From an uncultured Prevotella sp. (GTDB lineage Bacteria > Bacteroidota > Bacteroidia > Bacteroidales > Bacteroidaceae), in assembly GCA_905236815.1 (NCBI GenBank), contig CAJOPE010000032.1:1-49931 (forward strand): a stretch of 49,931 nucleotides of DNA. Reading direction: 5' to 3'. A program made the translations under genes and the position numbers. Numbering within the stretch: position 1 is the stretch's first letter; every line of letters starts with the position of its first letter. This document shows, one piece after another, positions 44,473-49,931 of the stretch. The notes under the pieces were generated by a model. That model saw nothing but the letters and a program-made list of their open reading frames with translations, searched no databases and had not been told where the DNA came from.

Positions 44473-45420
44473 TTAACTGGTCAAGTTTTTCCGATAATCT
44501 GTAGGTGATACTCCTCTTAATTTCTTAAAGAACTTAGAAAAATGAGCCTGATTGGAAAAGCCAAAATCATAGGCTATCTCCTGAATCGTCTCGTCGGTCG
44601 TCTTCAGTTTTACCTCTATTGCCTGAATTAAATAATCATCAATAATCGCCTTAGGTGTCTTGTCAACTATCCGTTTACATACCTGTGCAAGATAACGACT
44701 ACTAACATTCAAGTAATCAGAATAAAAAGCCACATCACTATTCTGCACATAGTATTTGTCTACAGCAGCAATGAAATCATTGTAGAGAGAACTACTTCTA
44801 CCAGTAAGATTACTTGTCTGAGGTGCTAATTGTCCAATATACTTATGTGCTTTATCTATTGCATCCTCCTCTGAATTTCCTTGACTCAAATAGAAAGCTA
44901 TCGCAGATGAAAAAGCATTAGTGAATCCATGCAGTTTACGATCATCAATACAAAGCACTTTTCCTCGAATCTGGATATTCTTGAAACTATCAGCATCGCG
45001 ATTGCTGATGATAACAAGCGAACAGAGAGGTAGCAGTTTATGTTGTATCTGGGAAAGAACATCATCCCCCATCAACTTTTCCCCCTTACTTGAGCATATT
45101 ACTGGATCATAGACAACATAGGCTGGTTCATACTTCAGCAAGGCTTCAACGACAGCCGATAACACACTGACACTTCGAATCATACCAATTTTCACTATTG
45201 CCGGCTGAACATCATTTATAATGGCTTCAATCTGACCACTTACAATTGCAGCAGGAACATCATAGAATTCCTGAATACCCAAGGTATTCTGCAAGGTAAT
45301 AGAGGTAATGGCAGAAACAGCATATCCACCCAAGGCTGAAATAGTCTTGATATCTGCCTGCACTCCTGAGCCACCAGTGCCATCACTACCTGTAATTGTC
45401 AGTATAGTTCTCTTGTCCAT
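44473..45420 (-). CDS. ThiD/PdxK-like domain fused to an AraC DNA-binding domain
   Basis: A 315-aa fusion. Residues 1-200 match the HMP/pyridoxine kinase fold: ITGSDGTGGSGVQADIKT, Gln44 in LQNTLGIQ and VKIGM at 76-80 align with ThiD without gaps. The rest of the kinase is degraded: about 45 residues shorter than ThiD, the NxxE step is SNRDAD, and the anion-hole HGTGC is HGFTN (164-168), lacking the catalytic cysteine. Residues 235-315 are a full AraC double helix-turn-helix (TIQEIAYDFGFSNQAHFSKFF, given in part as GFSNQAHFSKFF). It is probably a regulator that senses a vitamin B6 or B1 precursor and controls pdxST. Confidence 0.85.
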   Translation of the reverse strand: MDKRTILTITGSDGTGGSGVQADIKTISALGGYAVSAITSITLQNTLGIQEFYDVPAAIVSGQIEAIINDVQPAIVKIGMIRSVSVLSAVVEALLKYEPAYVVYDPVICSSKGEKLMGDDVLSQIQHKLLPLCSLVIISNRDADSFKNIQIRGKVLCIDDRKLHGFTNAFSSAIAFYLSQGNSEEDAIDKAHKYIGQLAPQTSNLTGRSSSLYNDFIAAVDKYYVQNSDVAFYSDYLNVSSRYLAQVCKRIVDKTPKAIIDDYLIQAIEVKLKTTDETIQEIAYDFGFSNQAHFSKFFKKLRGVSPTDYRKNLTS

Positions 45421-45520
45421 TTATACGCTCTAATATTCTGTTGCAAAGAAAAGAAAAATAATTGAAATAAAAAAATGATGTTCCCTTTTTGACAAAGAAA
45501 ACATCATTTTTGATAAGTGT

Positions 45521-47677
45521 TTATGGAACTACCTTAAATCTTATACGGAAAGAACGTGATTGTTCATCCCAGTTAGTTCCCAAAAGAACAAACTTTCCTA
45601 TTTGTGAAGTAGAACGTACATGCTTTCCGATGCAAGGACAAACATCATAATCTCCAATGCGAACCAGGCGGAGCATTTCACTAGCATCTCCAGGAAGACG
45701 ATCAAGCTTGACATCTGACGGAATATGGTCTCTGTCTACGAACTCATAACTCACTTCCATATCCTCATCTATCAAACGATTCATCTCTTTCTCGATAGCA
45801 CTCTCCTCCTTTCGGGATGGTTTATGATCGAGGATGTAGCTGATTTTGCTCTTCTTGCGCTCGATATGTGCATTGCGACTACGCTCGCAGCCAAACATAC
45901 GAATCATAAGCTGATTGAGCAGATGCTCAGCAGTATGCGCAGGAGGGAATTCATCCTTATTATGCTCATTAAGCACAAAACCTTTATCGTCCATCTTTAT
46001 ATTGAATTTATAGATTCTTCCACTAAAAGCATCTATCGTCATAGGAAAAACTCCTTCTTCCTTCAATGCAACAACTTGCGATTCTCCTGTAAGAAGATCG
46101 CTTGCTGCCACCACTTTCTGAGGAATACGAAGGAACTCAAATGCATGTGATGGTATTTTTACCTTTATATCTACAGGGTGATCAGCAAAGTTTACAGCAA
46201 TAAGTAATACATCGCTATCTTTCTTGCGGATAAAAGCAAATTGATGACGAGGATCGAAATCTTCGGATGCAGGATTTACATACATAAGATCGAAGAAATC
46301 TCCTTCCCTGACAGCAGGTTCCTTTATAGCAACATTCAGGATATTACGATAGGTAATAGCCAACTGCTTCTCTACAGCCGTCATATCGCGGCGATCTGCA
46401 TAAGCCCTGCTCAGCGTGTCAGGTGACCAGTAGTCGAAAATGGTAGTTCTACCATCTTGCCCACTAAATCCTTCCTTATCCATACCTTTTTCTCCAAACT
46501 CCTGTCCACTATAGACCATAAAAGGATTATTGCGAAGACAGGCGCCGATAATAACACCAGGAATTGCCTTGTAACCATTTCCTGCAAAAAAATCAGATGC
46601 AATACGCTGCTCATCATGATTTTCCAGAAAATAGAGCATATGTTCGTGAATATCATCACTCGATTGCCATTCGTATGTGATGCTGGAAGCTGGGCGCTCG
46701 TCACGGATTATTCCACGAAGTGTATCATACATTCCAACCTTATCATAAAGATAGTCGAAACCTGAAGCAACATAAGTATGATACTGATAGGTATCATATA
46801 CTTCACCTATAAAAATTAGTTCAGGATGTTGCTCCTTAAGAATTTTAGTAGCATACTGCCAGAATGCAGCAGGAACCATTTCGGCCATATCACACCTGAA
46901 GCCATCTACTCCCTTGTTTGACCAAAAAAGCAGAATATCAGTCATCATTTTCCAAGTTTCTGGAATTGGATCGAAATGATAGCTTCTTCCACCTGCATCA
47001 CAATAGTCTACGCCATAATTAAGTTTAATTGTTTCGTACCAGTCATTCCGAGAAGGACTTGCAGAAAACTTATCATTGCCCGTTGCTTTAGCAGGAGATT
47101 CAGAATAGCTACTCTCTCCATCAATAGATTGGGATAAATCGAGAGGTTGGCCCCAACAATAATAGAAATTATTGCGGGTAGAAAAGTGCAATGAAGAATC
47201 GTCTTTTTCACCCAAATCCTTAATACCAGAAGGTTTACAAATTGAGTGATATTCACGAGCCACATGATTAGGGATAAAATCCATAATCACTTTCATACCT
47301 TCACGATGTGTACGTTCAATAAGACTCTCCCATTCGTCCATACGGGCATTTACATCATCAGCCAGATCTGGATCGACATCATAATAGTCGGTTATTGCAT
47401 AAGGTGACCCAGCTTTTCCCTTTACGATTTCAGAATGCTGTCGAGGTATGCCATAACGAGTATAGTCGGTCTGAGAAGCATGACGAATCACACCAGTATA
47501 CCAAACATGAGTGAATCCCATTGCGTGAATTCGCTTCAGTGTAGGCTCATCAAAAGCAGAGAATTTACCACAACCGTTTTCGGCAATCGAACCACCCTCG
47601 ATATGAGAGCAGTTACGATTGCCGAAAAGTCGTGGTAAAACCTGATATATTGTTATTTTATTCAATGCCGTGAGCAT
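45521..47677 (-). CDS. GH13 alpha-amylase family enzyme fused to an AlaX tRNA-editing domain
   Basis: A 718-aa single frame. Residues 1-561 are a GH13 enzyme without signal peptide: MDFIPNHV, GVDGFRCDMAEM (nucleophile Asp), FIGEVYD (acid/base Glu) and FLENHDEQ are all present, so it should act on cytoplasmic alpha-glucans. From the internal Met at 45994 the last 157 residues are an AlaX editing domain with both zinc motifs, HTAEH and CIGKH, which in the family removes wrongly attached amino acids from tRNA-Ala. No stop codon separates the two. The start at 47677 overlaps fabD by 20 bp; an ATG at 47701 is possible. A separate AlaX from 45994 is also possible. Confidence 0.85.
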   Translation of the reverse strand: MLTALNKITIYQVLPRLFGNRNCSHIEGGSIAENGCGKFSAFDEPTLKRIHAMGFTHVWYTGVIRHASQTDYTRYGIPRQHSEIVKGKAGSPYAITDYYDVDPDLADDVNARMDEWESLIERTHREGMKVIMDFIPNHVAREYHSICKPSGIKDLGEKDDSSLHFSTRNNFYYCWGQPLDLSQSIDGESSYSESPAKATGNDKFSASPSRNDWYETIKLNYGVDYCDAGGRSYHFDPIPETWKMMTDILLFWSNKGVDGFRCDMAEMVPAAFWQYATKILKEQHPELIFIGEVYDTYQYHTYVASGFDYLYDKVGMYDTLRGIIRDERPASSITYEWQSSDDIHEHMLYFLENHDEQRIASDFFAGNGYKAIPGVIIGACLRNNPFMVYSGQEFGEKGMDKEGFSGQDGRTTIFDYWSPDTLSRAYADRRDMTAVEKQLAITYRNILNVAIKEPAVREGDFFDLMYVNPASEDFDPRHQFAFIRKKDSDVLLIAVNFADHPVDIKVKIPSHAFEFLRIPQKVVAASDLLTGESQVVALKEEGVFPMTIDAFSGRIYKFNIKMDDKGFVLNEHNKDEFPPAHTAEHLLNQLMIRMFGCERSRNAHIERKKSKISYILDHKPSRKEESAIEKEMNRLIDEDMEVSYEFVDRDHIPSDVKLDRLPGDASEMLRLVRIGDYDVCPCIGKHVRSTSQIGKFVLLGTNWDEQSRSFRIRFKVVP

Positions 47678-48545
47678 TAACAGTTTTGTCAATACGACCA
47701 ATCATACCACGAAGAGCCTTGCCTGGGCCACACTCGATAAACTCATCGGCACCATCAGCAATCATATTCTGAACACTCTTAGTCCAACGAACCGAACCAG
47801 TGAGTTGAGCTATCAAATTTGTCTTGATCTCAGCAGGATCTGTGTGAGGATTTGCATCAACATTCTGATAAACAGGGCACTTAGGAGTATTGAAAGTAAC
47901 CTTCTCAATTGCAGCCTCAAGTACATCCTTAGCATCCTGCATCAATGGAGAGTGGAATGCACCACTTACTGGCAATGGAAGAGCGCGCTTTGCACCTGCA
48001 GCCTTAATTGCCTCACAAGCCTTGTTGATAGCGTTTGTATTACCAGAGATAACCAACTGACCAGGGCAGTTATAGTTTGCAGCAATTACAATATCACCCT
48101 CAGTAGAAACCTCAGCACAAATTTCCTCAACCTTCTCATCTGGGAGACCGATAATAGCAGCCATTGTACCAGGATTAGCCTCGCAGCATTTCTGCATTGC
48201 ATTAGCACGAGCAGCTACCAAACGAAGACCATCCTCGAAGCTAAGTGCACCAGCAGCAACAAGAGCAGAGAACTCACCCAAAGAATGACCAGCTGTCATA
48301 GCAGGCTGAAAATCATCACCAAGACAAAGAGCAGAAATAACACTATGAAGGAAAACTGCAGGCTGTGTAACCTTAGTTTCCTTAAGTTGCTCGTCTGTAC
48401 CAGCGAACATAATATCTGTGATCTTAAAGCCGAGGATTTCATCAGCCTGATCAAAAAGTTTCTTTGCCAATGGATTGTTGTCGTAGAGATCCTTACCCAT
48501 TCCTACGAACTGAGATCCCTGTCCAGGGAAAACAAATGCTTTCAT
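47658..48545 (-). CDS. fabD: Malonyl-CoA:ACP transacylase
   Basis: Loads malonyl groups onto acyl carrier protein for fatty-acid synthesis. The 295-aa protein begins AFVFPGQGSQFVGMGKDLY and has the nucleophile Ser in TAGHSLGEFSALVAAGAL. The later LPVSGAFHSPLM holds the catalytic His and GPGKALRGMI closes the family pattern. It has its own promoter and is followed by the GH13-AlaX gene with a 20-bp overlap, so the two are probably translated from one mRNA. Confidence 0.97.
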   Translation of the reverse strand: MKAFVFPGQGSQFVGMGKDLYDNNPLAKKLFDQADEILGFKITDIMFAGTDEQLKETKVTQPAVFLHSVISALCLGDDFQPAMTAGHSLGEFSALVAAGALSFEDGLRLVAARANAMQKCCEANPGTMAAIIGLPDEKVEEICAEVSTEGDIVIAANYNCPGQLVISGNTNAINKACEAIKAAGAKRALPLPVSGAFHSPLMQDAKDVLEAAIEKVTFNTPKCPVYQNVDANPHTDPAEIKTNLIAQLTGSVRWTKSVQNMIADGADEFIECGPGKALRGMIGRIDKTVNAHGIE

Positions 48546-48612
48546 TATTTCTTTAATTTTTAAATTAGTATCTATTAGTCTTCAGGGAAATTATAACTCC
48601 CTTGTCAGTTTG

Positions 48613-48642
48613 CAAAGATACTAAAAAAAATCCATATTGCAA
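48613..48642 (-). promoter_or_regulatory. Promoter of fabD
   Basis: On the minus strand TTG (plus 48640-48642) and TATCTTTG (48613-48620) are spaced by 19 bp. The fabD start lies about 68 bp downstream. Confidence 0.65.
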
Positions 48643-48668
48643 TGAATATGAATTGTTTAGATAATAAA

Positions 48669-48702
48669 AAAATCCCGATGTTCAAAAGAACAATCGGGAT
48701 TT
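48669..48702 (-). terminator. Terminator of the rpsF-rpsR-rplI operon
   Basis: AAATCCCGAT.GTTC and GAACAATCGGGATTT pair with one bulged base, and on the minus strand a run of seven T follows the stem. Confidence 0.85.
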
Positions 48703-48769
48703 ATATTTTTTTGCTTTACAGTGCAATAATATGCGAGTATAGCATCTTTCCTTATTGGAAAGGCGAAGA

Positions 48770-49294
48770 TTAAGCCTCTTCTTCAGAAACTTCCTCTTCC
48801 TCAGCCTTTGCAGGAGCCTCTACTGGAGCTTCCTCAACAGCTGGAGCTGGCTGATTCTCTGCAACAACGATTACAGGAACCTTAACCTCTACCTCCTTGT
48901 GGAAGTGTACAGTAGCCTCGTACTCACCAGCGTGCTTGATATCACGCATAGTAACGATCTTCTTCTCAATCTCGAAGCCCTTCTTAGCGAGTTCCTCAGC
49001 AACGTTAGCAGCAGTAACAGAGCCATAAAGAGCACCTGTTGCAGCAACCTTTGCAGAAATTGTGATAGTTACGTCCTTCAAAGCAGCACCCTTCTTCTCA
49101 GCCTCAGCCTTAAGAGCAGCGAGCTTAGAAGCCTGCTGCTTCAAGTTCTCAGCGAGAATCTTCTTAGCAGACTCAGAAGCGATAACAGCCTTACCTGTTG
49201 GGATAAGGAAGTTACGACCATAACCATTCTTTACATTTACGATATCGTTCTTGTATCCAAGACCGATAATATCTTCTTTAAGTATAATTTCCAT
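48770..49294 (-). CDS. rplI: 50S ribosomal protein L9
   Basis: Binds 23S rRNA near the L1 stalk. The N-terminal domain MEIILKEDIIGLGYKNDIVNVK (first ~22 residues; core GYGRNFLIPTGKAV) and the long connecting helix are standard. At 174 aa it is longer than the usual ~150 because of an acidic Ala/Glu/Pro tail (about 148-174) that is unusual for L9 and rich in EEAPVEAPAKAEEEE-type residues. It is the third gene of the rpsF-rpsR-rplI operon. Confidence 0.97.
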   Translation of the reverse strand: MEIILKEDIIGLGYKNDIVNVKNGYGRNFLIPTGKAVIASESAKKILAENLKQQASKLAALKAEAEKKGAALKDVTITISAKVAATGALYGSVTAANVAEELAKKGFEIEKKIVTMRDIKHAGEYEATVHFHKEVEVKVPVIVVAENQPAPAVEEAPVEAPAKAEEEEVSEEEA

Positions 49295-49311
49295 TCTGTT
49301 TCCTCCTTTTA

Positions 49312-49584
49312 TTACTTCATCAAATCAGTTACGAAAGGAAGCAGTGCAATCTGGCGTGCACGCTTAACAGCCTGTGCAACGCGACGCTGATACTTCAAAG
49401 ATGTACCTGTGATACGACGTGGAAGAATCTTGCCCTGCTCGTTCAAGAATTTCTTGAGGAACTCAGGATCCTTATAGTCGATATACTTAATACCGCTCTT
49501 CTTGAAACGGCAATACTTCTTCTTTCTTGTGTCGATAGAAGGTGCTGTCAAATAGCGAATTTCTGATTTCTTCTGCTCTGCCAT
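49312..49584 (-). CDS. rpsR: 30S ribosomal protein S18
   Basis: A 90-aa protein partnering with S6 on the 30S platform. The core [32 protein letters not shown] and [19 protein letters not shown] are diagnostic. The single Cys in KYCRF does not form the zinc motif found in some S18 proteins. It begins 2 bp after rpsF and is followed by rplI after 17 bp. Confidence 0.97.
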   Translation of the reverse strand: MAEQKKSEIRYLTAPSIDTRKKKYCRFKKSGIKYIDYKDPEFLKKFLNEQGKILPRRITGTSLKYQRRVAQAVKRARQIALLPFVTDLMK

Positions 49585-49586
49585 AA

Positions 49587-49928
49587 TTATGCCTCCTTTT
49601 TACCTAATTTGCTACGACGCTTCTCAGCATAAGCTGCTGCATACTTGTCGAGCTTAACTGTCATGTAACGGATAACTTTCTCATCGCGACGATAGTTTGT
49701 CTCGAGAGTTTCGATTACTGTAGGCTCTGCCTTGAACTCAAGGAGATTGTAGAAGCCAGAAGTCTTCTTGTCAATCTGATAAGCCAACTTCTTAAGACCC
49801 CAAGCCTCTTCGTTCAAGATCTCAGCACCGTTATCGGTGAGCAACTTCTTGAATTTAGCGACCGTTTCCTTCATCTGTTCATCAGACAAAACGGGAGTCA
49901 AAATGAAAACGGTTTCGTATTGATTCAT
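49587..49928 (-). CDS. rpsF: 30S ribosomal protein S6
   Basis: A 113-aa protein that binds 16S rRNA together with S18. It begins [18 protein letters not shown] and includes [22 protein letters not shown] and [21 protein letters not shown] (motifs GLKKLAYQI and RRDEKVIRY). The start codon lies 3 bp inside the end of the window, so its promoter is not visible. It is first of the three ribosomal genes. Confidence 0.97.
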   Translation of the reverse strand: MNQYETVFILTPVLSDEQMKETVAKFKKLLTDNGAEILNEEAWGLKKLAYQIDKKTSGFYNLLEFKAEPTVIETLETNYRRDEKVIRYMTVKLDKYAAAYAEKRRSKLGKKEA

Positions 49929-49931
49929 ACT

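Noticed and set aside
47670..48563. Long plus-strand frame opposite fabD
   Set aside because: It mirrors the fabD coding strand, has no family resemblance and poor composition for a protein.
48755..49390. Plus-strand frame opposite rplI and rpsR
   Set aside because: It is antisense to two certain ribosomal genes and extremely Leu/Ser-rich, as expected for a shadow.

Overview
The window looks like chromosomal DNA of a gut Bacteroidota, most likely Prevotella or Segatella (copri-like). Reasons: most upstream regions carry the Bacteroidota -7 box TAnnTTTG, several with TTTG about 19-21 bp further upstream; start codons mostly lack Shine-Dalgarno sequences; and family-specific modules are present (a Nudix-type AraR arabinose cluster, an HU-HIG protein, a DUF4974 anti-sigma factor, an ABC-F protein with one dead site). 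The species name is inferred. I see no rRNA, tRNA, insertion sequence, prophage or true CRISPR array.

Layout. 1-3258: a repeat-rich edge, a tiny two-helix membrane protein, an RluA-type pseudouridine synthase and a membrane-anchored metallophosphoesterase (minus strand). 3424-8377: ABC-F protein, grpE, dnaJ, folC. 8397-12146: galactose operon (mutarotase, sugar:H+ symporter, galactokinase; no galT here). 12147-25203: a large arabinose/pentose cluster in one direction: lipoprotein mutarotase, sodium symporter, Nudix regulator AraR, AraD, AraA, FGGY kinase, secreted GH51 arabinofuranosidase, transketolase, RpiB. Together these release, import and isomerise arabinose and feed xylulose-5-phosphate to the non-oxidative pentose pathway. 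25494-31876: ndk, serine dehydratase, an HU-HIG protein behind four evenly spaced palindromes, a secreted GH2 glycosidase, a decayed gene start and a flavin-reductase-like protein. 32001-37316: ECF sigma factor, anti-sigma factor and outer-membrane receptor, then two paralogous small outer-membrane barrels in the opposite direction. 37437-42807: pyruvate kinase, TPM/LemA pair, HU, a 29-residue basic protein and RNase G. 42809-49928 (minus strand): pdxST, a ThiD-like/AraC fusion regulator, a GH13 amylase fused to an AlaX tRNA-editing domain, fabD, and rplI-rpsR-rpsF.

The most unusual items are (1) the protein at 44473-45420, whose ThiD-like domain keeps its substrate pocket but has lost its catalytic end and is joined to an AraC DNA-binding domain directly upstream of pdxST; (2) the in-frame GH13-AlaX fusion at 45521-47677; (3) four AAACGnnCGTTT palindromes at an exact 23-bp period upstream of the HU-HIG gene; (4) the tandem ~66-bp repeats between araD and araA, framed by inverted repeats; and (5) a 31-bp promoter sequence present twice within 0.75 kb.
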